Shown here in pieces: positions 7,927 to 16,928 of a stretch of 64,000 bases of DNA. The notes below the pieces were generated by a model. That model saw only the letters and a list, made by a program, of their open reading frames with translations. It did no database searches and was not told the origin of the DNA. Each line of letters starts with the position of its first letter. Position 1 is the stretch's first letter. Origin of the DNA: Shewanella mangrovisoli (GTDB taxonomy: Bacteria > Pseudomonadota > Gammaproteobacteria > Enterobacterales > Shewanellaceae); NCBI RefSeq assembly GCF_019457635.1, contig NZ_CP080412.1, forward strand, positions 682,001 through 746,000, given 5' to 3'. The position numbers and the translations under genes were made by a program.

Positions 7927-8817
7927 CTAAGGCACGCTGTGTCCGGTTGATGCCTGCCAGATACTAAACCATTGCTGCCTGTCTAGGGTGAGTGACTGTG
8001 CGGCCACCGCCGTTCTTATCCTCGCGATATTGCCACTGCCGATAATCGGCACGGGCCGACTCGGTAACATCCGCACCCAGGCATAAATCACTTGGCTGAT
8101 ATCTTGGGCGCCAATCTCATCGGCGATGATCGCTAAGGTTTGTTGCAGGCGAATGGCCTGTGGATGGCTATTATCAAAGATTTTACCGCCGCCCAAACAG
8201 GACCAAGCCATAGGCCGAATGCGCCGTTCCTGACATAAATCGAGAGTACCATCGTGCAAACTCGCCATTGTTAGCGGTGAGATTTCGATTTGATTGGTGA
8301 CTAAGGGCTCAGTTAATCTCGACTGCAATAATGAAAACTGCGCGTTGGTGAAGTTAGATACCCCAAAGTGTCGTACCTTGCCCGCCTGTTTTAAGTCAGT
8401 AAAGGCGTCGGCCACTTGATCGGCGTCCATCAAAGGCTCGGGTCTGTGGATCAGCAGCAGATCTAAATAATCGGTTTTCAGCTGTTTTAGTGATTGCTCC
8501 ACACTAGCAATAATATGCGCCTTGGAGGTGTCGTAATGGTTTACATAGCGCTCGGGACGACAATCGAAGGCGGGCTTAATGCCGCATTTGCTGACCAATT
8601 GCATCTGTTGCCTTAAGCCGGGTTTTAGCGTTAACGCCTCGCCGAACAGGGCTTCGCACTGGTATTGGCCGTAAATATCGGCATGATCCATAGTGGTCAC
8701 ACCTAGGTCTAAATATTGTTCTATCAGGTTAAGTCGCTCGGTAGGTGACATTTGCCAACTGTGCATTCGCCAAAAGCCGGCAACAAACTCTGAAAAACTA
8801 AAAGGGGATCCGCTCAT
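7927..8817 (-). CDS. Aldo/keto reductase (YdhF-like)
   Basis: 296-residue cytoplasmic NADPH-type oxidoreductase of the aldo/keto reductase superfamily. The catalytic tetrad is visible: Asp and Tyr in DHADIYG (about 44-50), Lys in LVSKCG (about 76), and His in LLIHRPEP (about 122). The opening FVAGFWRMHSWQMS resembles E. coli YdhF. The C-terminal PVPIIGSGNIARI supplies the usual cofactor-phosphate region. The physiological substrate is unknown. The ATG at 8817 follows an AAAGAGAA stretch. It stands alone, convergent with the MaoC-like gene and divergent from fhs. Confidence 0.85.
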   Translation of the reverse strand: MSGSPFSFSEFVAGFWRMHSWQMSPTERLNLIEQYLDLGVTTMDHADIYGQYQCEALFGEALTLKPGLRQQMQLVSKCGIKPAFDCRPERYVNHYDTSKAHIIASVEQSLKQLKTDYLDLLLIHRPEPLMDADQVADAFTDLKQAGKVRHFGVSNFTNAQFSLLQSRLTEPLVTNQIEISPLTMASLHDGTLDLCQERRIRPMAWSCLGGGKIFDNSHPQAIRLQQTLAIIADEIGAQDISQVIYAWVRMLPSRPVPIIGSGNIARIRTAVAAQSLTLDRQQWFSIWQASTGHSVP

Positions 8818-9058
8818 GTTGTTTCTCTTTTGGGAATCTGTATTTTGTAGGGGAAAGGACCCGAGTCGATTTATTTGATGCAGATTAAGGAATCGCTCAT
8901 TAACCCTTTCGATGGCTATATATCTTAAAGCTAATCACCTAATATCCGCCATATTCAATCAGCCGTCGCTGATACTTACCGATTTTGCGTACCTATTTTG
9001 TATTCACTGCTTGCACGCCTAGCGTGGATGCCAAAATACCCAAGGGAGAGATGACCCC

Positions 9059-10771
9059 ATGCTAACCGATATGGATATTTCGCGCCGCGCGCACCTAAAA
9101 GATATCGCCGCGCTTGGCGCCGAATTTGGGTTATTACCCGATGAGATGCAGCTATTTGGCACGACCAAAGCCAAGGTCGATTTGCGTGTGCAGCAGCGTT
9201 TAGCCGAGCAGCAACAGGGTAAACTGATCATTGTCACCGCGGTGACACCAACGCCCCACGGCGAAGGCAAAACCGTCACCACCATTGGTTTAACCCAATC
9301 CCTAAAAGCGCTAGGTAACAAGGTGTGCGCCTGTATTCGCCAGCCCAGTATGGGTCCAGTATTTGGAGTGAAAGGCGGCGCCGCTGGTGGCGGTTACGCC
9401 CAAGTGGTGCCCATGCAGGAGTTGAATCTGCATCTAACGGGTGATATTCATGCTGTCAGCAGTGCCCATAATCTCGGCGCGGCGGCGATAGCCTCTCGGC
9501 AGTACCATGAAACACGTTTAGGCAAGACCGAATTTGAGTTGCAGTCTGGGCAGAATTACCTAGATATAGCGCCTAACGGCATCCGTTGGCACAGGGTGGT
9601 CGATCATAACGATCGCTGTTTACGTGAGATTGAAGTCGGGCTAGGTGAAAATAATGGCCCCGCTTATACCTCTGGCTTTGATATTACCGCCGCCTCCGAG
9701 TTAATGGCGATTTTGGCGCTCAGCCGTAATCTGGCGGATATGCGCGCGCGTATTAGCAAGCTAGTGCTGGCTGTAAATCGCCAAGGTGCGGCTATTAGCG
9801 CGGAAGACCTTGGAGTTGCTGGCGCGATGACGGCGATCATGGCGGATGCGGTAAAACCAACCTTAATGCAGACCTTAAACGGTGCGCCTTGTCTTATCCA
9901 TGCGGGGCCATTTGCCAATATCGCCCATGGTAACTCGTCGGTGATTGCCGACGATATCGCTCTAAAACTGGCCGATTTTGTAGTGACGGAAGGCGGTTTC
10001 GGCTCCGATATGGGGTTTGAGAAGTTTTGTAATATCAAGGCGCGTCAGTCGGGGTTAACCCCGAGTGCCGCGGTGTTAGTCACCACCTTAAAAGCACTGA
10101 AGGCCAATAGCGGCTTAATTTCGGATACAGATATCAATGCGCCCGACCAGGCCCGTCTCGAGGCGGGATTTGCCAATTTAAACTGGCATATCAATAATGT
10201 GGCGCGTTACGGCATTCCCGTTGTGGTGGCCATCAATCGCTTTGCAACCGATACACAGGCAGAGCTTAACTGGTTGATTGAGGCCGTTGCGGGCACAGCT
10301 GCCTTTGGCTGCGAGCTTAGCGAGGCGTTCAGCCAAGGTGAGTCGGGGGCGTTGGCCTTGGCGCAAACCGTCATGCGCGCCTGTGAGCAGCCAAGCGAAT
10401 TTACCCTGCTATATCCCGATGAAATGGCGCTTGAAGCAAAATTATCGACCCTGACCGAAGTCGGCTATGGCGCTGCCGGGGTGAGTTTATCTGAGACGGC
10501 TAAACTGCAATTACAGGAACTTAACACCCTCGGTTACGCCCATTTACCCGTTTGTATGGCGAAAACCCCCTTATCCATTAGCCACGACCCTCAACTTAAA
10601 GGCGTGCCGCAAGGTTTTACCGTGCCTGTGCGCGAGTTAGTGTTAAATGCGGGGGCGGGATTTATTACCGCGCTGGTGGGGAATGTGATGACTATGCCTG
10701 GGCTTGGGTTAGTTCCTGGCTATTTAAAGATTGATATCGCCGCCGATGGCGAGATTACCGGTTTAGGTTAA
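9059..10771 (+). CDS. fhs: Formate--tetrahydrofolate ligase
   Basis: 570-residue enzyme that joins formate to tetrahydrofolate with ATP, giving 10-formyl-THF for one-carbon metabolism. The P-loop-like [16 protein letters not shown] (about 62-77), the [19 protein letters not shown] block (about 97-115), [15 protein letters not shown] (about 311-325) and the C-terminal [11 protein letters not shown] are family hallmarks. The length is in the normal range. GGGAG at 9044-9048 precedes the ATG by about 10 bases. It is cytoplasmic and monocistronic, between a long leader region and a terminator at 10796-10825. Many gammaproteobacteria lack Fhs and rely on FolD, so its presence adds a formate-assimilating route. 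Confidence 0.95.
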   Translation: MLTDMDISRRAHLKDIAALGAEFGLLPDEMQLFGTTKAKVDLRVQQRLAEQQQGKLIIVTAVTPTPHGEGKTVTTIGLTQSLKALGNKVCACIRQPSMGPVFGVKGGAAGGGYAQVVPMQELNLHLTGDIHAVSSAHNLGAAAIASRQYHETRLGKTEFELQSGQNYLDIAPNGIRWHRVVDHNDRCLREIEVGLGENNGPAYTSGFDITAASELMAILALSRNLADMRARISKLVLAVNRQGAAISAEDLGVAGAMTAIMADAVKPTLMQTLNGAPCLIHAGPFANIAHGNSSVIADDIALKLADFVVTEGGFGSDMGFEKFCNIKARQSGLTPSAAVLVTTLKALKANSGLISDTDINAPDQARLEAGFANLNWHINNVARYGIPVVVAINRFATDTQAELNWLIEAVAGTAAFGCELSEAFSQGESGALALAQTVMRACEQPSEFTLLYPDEMALEAKLSTLTEVGYGAAGVSLSETAKLQLQELNTLGYAHLPVCMAKTPLSISHDPQLKGVPQGFTVPVRELVLNAGAGFITALVGNVMTMPGLGLVPGYLKIDIAADGEITGLG

Positions 10772-10795
10772 TTGGTTAACGTTTTGAATATAATG

Positions 10796-10825
10796 AAAAA
10801 GGCGCAATCTAGGATTGCGCCTTTT
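10796..10825. terminator. Bidirectional intrinsic terminator
   Basis: AAAAA then GGCGCAATC (10801-10809), loop TAG, GATTGCGCC (10813-10821) and TTTT. The A-run, stem and T-run layout terminates both fhs (plus) and the convergent mechanosensitive channel gene (minus, ending 10851). Confidence 0.88.
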
Positions 10826-10850
10826 GTTTCGTTTTCGCGTAGGCTATGCG

Positions 10851-12503
10851 TTATTTATTGGTTTGGTAAATATGCACATCGCGCTGCGGGAAAGGAATGC
10901 TAATGCCCTCGGCATCGAAGCGCATTTTCACTTCGCGGGTAATATCCCAATACACATCCCAATAATCTTCGGGTTTGGCCCAAGGACGGACGATAAAGTC
11001 GACCGAGGATTCCCCTAACACATGCAGCCTAATGGTTGGTGCAGGGATTTTTTGCACCTTAGGATGCGCCTCAACAATCGACTTGAGCACGGCTTCGGCC
11101 TGCTCAATATTGTCGCCATAGCCAATGCCGAAGGTCATGTCGACGCGGCGTTGGTGCTCGGCTGTAATATTGTTAATGGTATCGCCCCAAATCTTATTGT
11201 TTGGAATGATAAGCCTTTGATTATCTAGCGTTTTAATTGTGGTGGAGACTAGGCTCATATGGCTTACGCGCCCCGTAACACCTGCGGCGTTAATCAGATC
11301 GCCCACATCGTAGGGGCGATAGATCAAAATCATCATGCCCGAGGCAAAGTTCGAGAGTGAATCCTGCAGGGCGAAACCGATGATCACACCGGCGATACCA
11401 AAGCCTGCCAATAACGGGCCTAACTCTATGCCAAGCTGGGACAGGGCAATCAGCACGCCGATAGTAAAGACCGCTTTGCCCGAGAGTGAAGTAAAGAAGT
11501 CTTGCAGTAACTTACTGAAATTTAACTTAGAGTTACTGACGGTATTACGGACAATCTTTTTCGCCAGTTTGCCCGCAAGGCTTGCGACAAACAGGATCAG
11601 ACAGAAGATAAATAACTTAAAGACTAAGGTGGGGCCATGGTTAATGGCCTGCTCTTTAGCGGTATGTAGCCATTGTTCGACTAAGCTTGAGGCCACATCG
11701 ATGCTTAACACATCTTGGGTGATATCACCTGAGATACTGAACAGGGTCTTTTTCAGTGAGGCGGTGTTTTGCTCTAGCGCATCGAGTAAGTCGATATCTA
11801 TGCTAAGGCTCTGGCTGTTGAGCGCTAATCTGTCCTTCAGCTGCATAACGCGACTGGTTTGCGCTGCGGTCACGTCTTTACCCGCATTGGTGGCAGCGTT
11901 GACTGCATTTTGTAACTGTTGCTGAGTGAAGGTAACAAAGCTATCGAAGTTATCGGCGCGGCCTAAGAGGATTTGGGTCAGCTCGGTTTTTTGCGCTGCA
12001 ACATCTTCGCCCATTTGGCTGAGCCAGTTTAAGGTCTCGAGTCGTTGCTTGTAGTTATTGTCCTTATCGAGCTCGCGCTTTGAGATCTCGAGTAGAATCG
12101 ACTCATCATCCGCCGTGCCGAGCTTGTGGGACAACTTGGTCACATTATCATTGAAGTAGTCGTTGATTTTTTCATTAAATTTAAGCTGCTCTTGCACCAA
12201 TGCCAACATAAAGGCTTTGTCGTAGTTACCATCTTCGAGCAGTAACTTAATCTTATTGCGTAACTGTAAGGTCTTATTTTGAATGCGATATTCAACAATA
12301 GTACGCAATTCACCTTGGGACTGAGCTAAGCGCGCAATATCTTCTTTAATGGCTGCTTGTAATGTTGTGAGCTCAACTTGAGCTTCATTCGGGATTGGCG
12401 CAGTTTGCGTGGCGGCGACCGGTTCTGCATCCGTCGCGAAAACCTCGGTACTCAATAGCAGGGGAAAGCTTAGGGCAAGTATTAATATGAGTGAGCGGCA
12501 CAT
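10851..12503 (-). CDS. MscS-family mechanosensitive ion channel
   Basis: About 550 residues, inner membrane. An N-terminal signal peptide (MCRSLILILALSFPLLLSTEVFA) leads into a periplasmic helical region of roughly 250 residues. Three or so membrane segments follow, from about 285 to 395. The pore-lining helix has the Gly/Ala-rich GFGIAGVIIGFALQDSLSNFASGMMILIYRPYDVGD typical of MscS, and the beta domain with FGIGYGDNIEQAE follows. Such channels release solutes on hypo-osmotic shock. The ATG at 12503 is preferred to an in-frame TTG at 12518 because it gives a clean signal peptide. It is monocistronic. Confidence 0.85.
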   Translation of the reverse strand: MCRSLILILALSFPLLLSTEVFATDAEPVAATQTAPIPNEAQVELTTLQAAIKEDIARLAQSQGELRTIVEYRIQNKTLQLRNKIKLLLEDGNYDKAFMLALVQEQLKFNEKINDYFNDNVTKLSHKLGTADDESILLEISKRELDKDNNYKQRLETLNWLSQMGEDVAAQKTELTQILLGRADNFDSFVTFTQQQLQNAVNAATNAGKDVTAAQTSRVMQLKDRLALNSQSLSIDIDLLDALEQNTASLKKTLFSISGDITQDVLSIDVASSLVEQWLHTAKEQAINHGPTLVFKLFIFCLILFVASLAGKLAKKIVRNTVSNSKLNFSKLLQDFFTSLSGKAVFTIGVLIALSQLGIELGPLLAGFGIAGVIIGFALQDSLSNFASGMMILIYRPYDVGDLINAAGVTGRVSHMSLVSTTIKTLDNQRLIIPNNKIWGDTINNITAEHQRRVDMTFGIGYGDNIEQAEAVLKSIVEAHPKVQKIPAPTIRLHVLGESSVDFIVRPWAKPEDYWDVYWDITREVKMRFDAEGISIPFPQRDVHIYQTNK

Positions 12504-12724
12504 AGGCGTTATCTTCAATAAAAATAGGTAGGTACATAATAGGAGGTGCGCGAAACACTGTAAAATCGCAACAGCATAAAATGCTGATCGAGTACAAAAA
12601 TTGTGCGCTGCTTGGCAGCTTTAAGCTCTCGAGCGAGGTTTTGAAACTTGAGGGCTAATTAGTTCGACTGAATGGGATGAGGATCTGGTAAACTTAGCGC
12701 CCCATAGTTAGGAATGTACCGTAA

Positions 12725-13054
12725 ATGCTGTGCTCCCATTGCCATCAGTCAATTAAAATTGCTCAAATTACCCAACAGCGTGGCAAAGGTTTTCACGCTC
12801 AAGTGCAATGCCCCCATTGTTCAGCGTGGCTGGGGCACAATCCTAAGCTGTTGAAGTTAAAGTTATTTGGCTTTTATGCGAGTTTAGCTACAGGCCTATA
12901 CAGCTACTTCGATGCTTCGACCCGGCATTTTTTGATCCCTGTGATGATCTTCTGTGTGATGCTGTTGCTGGTGAGCCATTTTATGGATCAATTGCAAACC
13001 ATTGAGGCACCAGAGAAGGAAGACGATAGCGAACAACGGCAAAAGTATCGCTAG
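12725..13054 (+). CDS. Small zinc-ribbon-like membrane protein
   Basis: 109 residues. The N-terminus has two CxxC pairs (CSHC at 3-6 and CPHC at about 33-36), as in a zinc ribbon. Two hydrophobic stretches follow at about 51-62 and 70-86, and then an acidic tail. It is probably an inner-membrane protein with a cytoplasmic zinc-binding head. A TAGGAA element lies about 11 bases before the ATG. No named family was recognised. It has no operon partner: the next gene is on the opposite strand. Confidence 0.6.
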   Translation: MLCSHCHQSIKIAQITQQRGKGFHAQVQCPHCSAWLGHNPKLLKLKLFGFYASLATGLYSYFDASTRHFLIPVMIFCVMLLLVSHFMDQLQTIEAPEKEDDSEQRQKYR

Positions 13055-13134
13055 AGGCGAGGGGATTGGATTAACCGAGTCGAGCCGCGCAGGTTTTATC
13101 GCACAGGCTCAACTTGGTTTAGACTAGAGCTTGG

Positions 13135-13260
13135 CTATTGAACAACCTGTTCTTGACTCTCTAATGAGTGTTCTACGTAATAAATACCACCCAAAATCAC
13201 TGCGCCGAAAATCACTATCCCTAAGATTAATCCTAAGTTTTCACGAAAAAATGCTAGCAT
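13135..13260 (-). CDS. 41-residue single-pass membrane protein
   Basis: A short gene: MLAFFRENLG, then a hydrophobic helix of about residues 9-28 (LGLILGIVIFGAVILGGIYY), then an acidic, polar tail. An AAGG ribosome site lies 8 bases upstream of the ATG at 13260. The frame can be read further upstream to 13320, but that extension has no ribosome site and a polar, unlikely sequence. It is probably an inner-membrane miniprotein of unknown role. Confidence 0.5.
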   Translation of the reverse strand: MLAFFRENLGLILGIVIFGAVILGGIYYVEHSLESQEQVVQ

Positions 13261-13404
13261 TTTGGTTGCCTTATGCTGGATTGAATGGATTCTAGATTGA
13301 GCGGGTATCACACCGAGCACATCATAGTTTTACTGACTTAAGCTAATCTTAAATAACTCTTTTTGCCAACTTGAGCCGTTTTTTTGTTGTGTGTTTTTCA
13401 TCCT

Positions 13405-13463
13405 AAAGTTGCATTGGTAAATATCTTGTAACGCATTGGGCGCCTATTACCTTATTGCAACTT
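13405..13463. promoter_or_regulatory. Inverted repeat upstream of the zinc cluster
   Basis: AAGTTGCA at 13406-13413 and its complement TGCAACTT at 13456-13463 form 8-bp perfect arms, extended inward by GGTAA (13416-13420) facing TTACC (13447-13451). It lies 50-110 bases before the first gene of the putative zinc-uptake cluster. It could be an operator or an RNA hairpin. It does not match the Zur consensus I know, so no regulator is named. Confidence 0.35.
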
Positions 13464-13515
13464 GCTAGTGGCCTGACTTAAACTTGTGCCACTTTTTTAC
13501 TATGGGGACGACTGA

Positions 13516-13806
13516 GTGAGACTGCACAGTCACATAAGACGCACAATTTCGGTATGGCTAGCCGCCGTATTGGTATTGCTGTCTTTTGCCGCCTCAGCCC
13601 ATAGTGTGACCCACCTTGATGATGGGGCAAAGACGCACTGTACCCTGTGCTTCCATCAACATCAGTTGAATAAAATTCTGCTCACCCAGCCGCTTAAGCT
13701 CGATTTAGCGATACAGCGATTTGATGTTTGTGAGTTTGTCTTACCCATAACCTTCTCTAAACACGTCAGTGTTTACCTAAGCCGCGCGCCGCCAGTTCTC
13801 CGTTAA
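13516..13806 (+). CDS. Small exported His/Cys protein of the zinc cluster
   Basis: 96 residues. The signal peptide is about 1-28 (ISVWLAAVLVLLSFAASAHS). The mature start is rich in possible metal ligands: HSVTHLDDG, HCTLCFHQHQ (about 41-50) and a later Cys. The start is a GTG at 13516 with GGGGA at 13504-13508. It lies directly upstream of a His-rich porin, a zinc-type binding protein and an ABC-3 permease, so a periplasmic metal-chaperone role is a reasonable inference. Similar small genes are sometimes annotated as a zinc chaperone of an ABC zinc system, but no biochemical role is shown here. Confidence 0.65.
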   Translation: MRLHSHIRRTISVWLAAVLVLLSFAASAHSVTHLDDGAKTHCTLCFHQHQLNKILLTQPLKLDLAIQRFDVCEFVLPITFSKHVSVYLSRAPPVLR

Positions 13807-13887
13807 ATCAACTTTTACATTTTAACTTATTGTATTTCTTGGTGACTTTACGCAGTCATCGAGTGCTAGTTGTATTTTGGAGATATC

Positions 13888-15069
13888 ATGACTGTTTTGA
13901 ACAACCGAATTTCTTTGGTGGCCTTGGCGTGCGCTTTCGTTTCGCCGGCACTGTTAGCGGAAGATTCGAGCCTTACCAACCCTGCGATTAGCGCAGTACT
14001 CAATGGCTACTACCAAACGGCCGAGCGCCCATTGGCTGAAACCGCCGAAGGCTTTGGTTTAGGTGAAACTGAGCTGGCGATGAGTGCCAATATCGACGAC
14101 ATGTTCTACGGCAAAGTGACCGCTGTTGTTGAGATGCACGACGGTGAAACTGAGCTCAATCTCGAAGAAGCTTTTATCCAAACCATGGCGATGCCAGCGG
14201 GTTTCTCAATCCGTGGCGGACGTTTCCTCTCGGATATAGGTTATTTAAATAACCAGCATTTACATACCGATTCATTCACCGATCGTCCGATTGCTTACCG
14301 CGCATTTTTCGGCGGCCATTACTTTGACGATGGTGTGCGCTTAAACTTTGTAGCACCAACGGATCTGTATTGGACCATAGGTGCCGAAGCCTTTAAAGGC
14401 GAGAGCATGCGCGCGGCCGATGAACACGGTGAGCGTGAGTTTAAAAACGTAGGCGTGTACACCTTATACTCAAAAATCGGTGGCGACATTGGTGACAACA
14501 GCTCATGGCAGGCGGGATTGAGCTACCTGCGTAACGAAAATGGTCAAGTCACAGCCCATGAAGAGGGTGACGAGCACGAAGACGAAGCGGCCGAAGAAGG
14601 CCATGACCACAGCCATGCGGCATCTTACACAGGTAAAAACACCTATGGTGCTGATTTTGTGTATAAGTGGGCGCCAAATGGCAACTATAAATACCAAAAC
14701 CTGACCCTGAGCGGTGAGTATTACCGCGTGACGGACTTTGTGCCGAGCGACCTGCATCCTGAGGATGCGCCGAGCAAGGACTATCATCAAGGTTGGTATC
14801 TGAGCAGCGTGTATCAATTCACGCCTAGCTGGTCTGCGGGTGTGCGTTACGGCGAGGTGGATACCCAAGAGCTCCATGGCGATCATTTCCATGGACAGAA
14901 GTTAAAGGAATCTGAGGTGAGTCTGGCATGGCATTCGAGCCATTTCTCGACGGTACGTTTCCAGTACACCAATCAGAAGGGAACTAACTTCGATGGAATC
15001 GAAGACGACAATGTTTTCACTATTCAATACATTATGTCTCTGGGGGCTCACGGTGCGCATCAATTCTAA
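13888..15069 (+). CDS. Outer-membrane porin-like protein with acidic His-rich loop
   Basis: 393 residues. A signal peptide (about 1-24, ending LLAED) is followed by alternating beta-strand sequence rich in Tyr and Gly that ends in a C-terminal aromatic residue (Phe), as outer-membrane barrels do. Around residues 220-250 a hydrophilic loop is packed with His, Asp and Glu (for example HEEGDEHEDEA and GHDHSHA), typical of metal-binding extracellular loops. GGAG at 13879-13882 fixes the ATG at 13888 over an upstream in-frame TTG. Its 3' end overlaps the next gene by 17 bases. Likely role: outer-membrane entry of zinc or another divalent metal (inference). Confidence 0.75.
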   Translation: MTVLNNRISLVALACAFVSPALLAEDSSLTNPAISAVLNGYYQTAERPLAETAEGFGLGETELAMSANIDDMFYGKVTAVVEMHDGETELNLEEAFIQTMAMPAGFSIRGGRFLSDIGYLNNQHLHTDSFTDRPIAYRAFFGGHYFDDGVRLNFVAPTDLYWTIGAEAFKGESMRAADEHGEREFKNVGVYTLYSKIGGDIGDNSSWQAGLSYLRNENGQVTAHEEGDEHEDEAAEEGHDHSHAASYTGKNTYGADFVYKWAPNGNYKYQNLTLSGEYYRVTDFVPSDLHPEDAPSKDYHQGWYLSSVYQFTPSWSAGVRYGEVDTQELHGDHFHGQKLKESEVSLAWHSSHFSTVRFQYTNQKGTNFDGIEDDNVFTIQYIMSLGAHGAHQF

Positions 15070-15961
15070 TTTTGTTAAAGCGGCCGCAGCGGCCCTGTAT
15101 ATCGCTTGTTCAGGCTTTGCCCATGCTGAGCTGAATGTGTTTGCCTGTGAACCCGAGTATGCCGCACTGGCAAAAGAGCTGGCTCCAAATGCCAACATTT
15201 ATTCGGCAACCACGGCCCTGCAGGATCCGCATCAAGTGCAGGCGCGTCCGAGTTTGATCGCCAAAATGCGCCAAGCGGATCTGGTGGTCTGTGCGGGCGC
15301 CGATTTAGAAATCGGTTGGTTGCCAATGCTGCAAATGAAGTCGGCTAACGCTAAGGTTCGCTCTACCGATCAGGGGCTGTTTTTCGCCGCAGATCAAATC
15401 GATACCTTAGATAAATTAGCGAGTGTGGACCGCAGCATGGGGGATGTGCATGCCAAGGGGAATCCGCATATTCACTTCGATCCCAATCGTTTGCTCACTG
15501 TCGCCAATGCACTGAGTGCCAAGATGAGTCAGCTTGATCCAAGTGAGGCGGCGAATTATCAAAAGGCCTTAGCGGACTTTAGTACTCGTTGGCAGGCGGC
15601 TATTCCTCGCTGGGAAGAGCAAGCCAAAGCGTTAAAAGGCAAAAAAGTCATCGCTTATCACACCAGTTTTAGATACCTGTTTAACTGGTTAGGCATAGAA
15701 CAAGTCGCTGATCTTGAGCCTAAACCCGGTTTGGCACCGACCAGCGGCCACTTGGCGAGTCTGCTCAGCCGCGCCGAGCAGAAGGATATTCTGGCGGTAG
15801 TTGTGGCTTCCTATCAGGATGAACGTGGTGCTAACTGGTTGGGCGAAAAGGCCAATCTGCCTGTGCTGATGTTGCCAATGTCGGTAGGGGGTAACGATGC
15901 CAGCCAAGATCTCTTTAGCCTCTACGACAATGCCATTTCCCTCTTAAACGGGGTGAAATAA
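15053..15961 (+). CDS. ZnuA-like metal-binding periplasmic protein
   Basis: 302 residues. The N-terminus from the GTG at 15053 (MRINSNFVKAAAAALYIACSGFAHA) is a clear signal peptide, and GGGGG lies 6 bases upstream. The mature protein has the cluster A-I metal-receptor layout: DPHQVQARPS (about 60), CAGADLEIGWLP (about 80), GNPHIHFDP (about 138-146), KVIAYHTSFRYLFNWLG (about 199-215) and a C-terminal ASYQDERGANW. These histidines are the expected zinc or manganese ligands. It is translationally coupled to the porin by a 17-base overlap and is followed after 4 bases by the permease. Zinc specificity is inferred from the family. Confidence 0.85.
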   Translation: MRINSNFVKAAAAALYIACSGFAHAELNVFACEPEYAALAKELAPNANIYSATTALQDPHQVQARPSLIAKMRQADLVVCAGADLEIGWLPMLQMKSANAKVRSTDQGLFFAADQIDTLDKLASVDRSMGDVHAKGNPHIHFDPNRLLTVANALSAKMSQLDPSEAANYQKALADFSTRWQAAIPRWEEQAKALKGKKVIAYHTSFRYLFNWLGIEQVADLEPKPGLAPTSGHLASLLSRAEQKDILAVVVASYQDERGANWLGEKANLPVLMLPMSVGGNDASQDLFSLYDNAISLLNGVK

Positions 15962-15965
15962 GCCT

Positions 15966-16745
15966 ATGTTGGATCTGGAACTGATGTCGATCCTGCTGCC
16001 AGCATTGGCGGCGGGGATCTTAGTGCTTTCAACGCATATTGTACTTGGCAAACAAGTGCTTAAGCGTGGGATCATCTTTATCGATTTAGCCATTGCGCAA
16101 GTCGCCGCGCTGGGGGCGATAGTGGCACATATGGACCACAGGTTAGAGGATATGCCATTTTCTAATGTGTGGATGCCAGCCTTATTCGCCCTCGTGGGGG
16201 CGGGATTTATCGCTTGGTTATCCAAGCGAATGGCGGGCGAGCTAGAGGCGATGATAGGTTGCTTTTACGTGTTGTCGGCGGTGGCGGCCATGCTATTGCT
16301 GGCGAACGATCCCCACGGGGCAGAGCTGTTAAAGCAATTGATGTCGGGCCAGATCCTTTGGGTGAGTTGGTCGCAATTAGTGTTACCGACAGTGGTGTAT
16401 GCGGCTGTGTTAGCGGTGATATTCTTGCGGCCACAGATCTTAAACGGTGCGGGATTCTATCCGCTGTTTGCGCTGGTGATCACTTTATCGGTTGAGCTGG
16501 TTGGGGTCTATTTAGTGTTTAGCACACTCATTTTGCCAGCACTGGCGCTCAACAAATACCAAGGTAAGAACAGCCTATTTTACGCTTATCTGGTCGGCCT
16601 TATGGGTTACTTGCTGGGGCTGGTGCTCTCGGCAACGTTGGACTTACCGAGCGGCGCGGCGATTGTCGCGACTTTGGCCCTTAGTGCCTTGGTCTTCCGT
16701 TTAGGCCTAAGTAAAACCGCGGCAGTGCGCCAGGTCGCAAACTAG
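15966..16745 (+). CDS. ABC-3 family metal permease (ZnuB-like)
   Basis: 259-residue inner-membrane protein with about eight hydrophobic segments covering most of its length. The VYLVFSTLILPALALNKY segment, the AGELEAMIGCFYVLSA segment and the overall pattern match ABC-3 permeases of zinc/manganese importers. It starts 4 bases after the binding-protein gene, so the two are co-translated. No ATP-binding subunit (Walker A protein) is encoded anywhere in this cluster. The system must borrow an ATPase encoded elsewhere, or work differently. A terminator follows at 16783-16828. Confidence 0.85.
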   Translation: MLDLELMSILLPALAAGILVLSTHIVLGKQVLKRGIIFIDLAIAQVAALGAIVAHMDHRLEDMPFSNVWMPALFALVGAGFIAWLSKRMAGELEAMIGCFYVLSAVAAMLLLANDPHGAELLKQLMSGQILWVSWSQLVLPTVVYAAVLAVIFLRPQILNGAGFYPLFALVITLSVELVGVYLVFSTLILPALALNKYQGKNSLFYAYLVGLMGYLLGLVLSATLDLPSGAAIVATLALSALVFRLGLSKTAAVRQVAN

Positions 16746-16782
16746 GTTTTTAGCTTAGCCGTTTAAGCTTAGATATTGATTT

Positions 16783-16828
16783 AAAAGCCCATCGTCGTGC
16801 ATGATTGCGCGAGTGCCGATGGGCTTTT
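16783..16828 (+). terminator. Intrinsic terminator after the zinc cluster
   Basis: AAAAGCCCATCG at 16783-16794 pairs with CGATGGGCTTTT at 16817-16828 (12 bp), with a 22-base loop that itself is partly self-complementary. It closes the transcript of the putative zinc-uptake genes. Confidence 0.75.
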
Positions 16829-16928
16829 GTTTGGATTGTTAGCAACTCAGCTTACAGATGTAAACATTATATTGAGTCCCTAGGGCTGGGTGGCTATACT
16901 GTCGCCACTTTCATCCTTGGAGTATGTC

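Noticed and set aside
9664-10038. 124-codon open frame antisense to fhs
   Set aside because: Antisense to a conserved enzyme gene and without features of its own.
11335-11925. 196-codon open frame antisense to the mechanosensitive channel gene
   Set aside because: It lies wholly within a well-supported channel gene on the other strand and its protein has no plausible domain. It is an antisense shadow.
13321-13515. Zur box upstream of the zinc cluster
   Set aside because: I looked for the GAAATGTTATA-type palindrome and saw only weak partial matches, so no Zur site is claimed.
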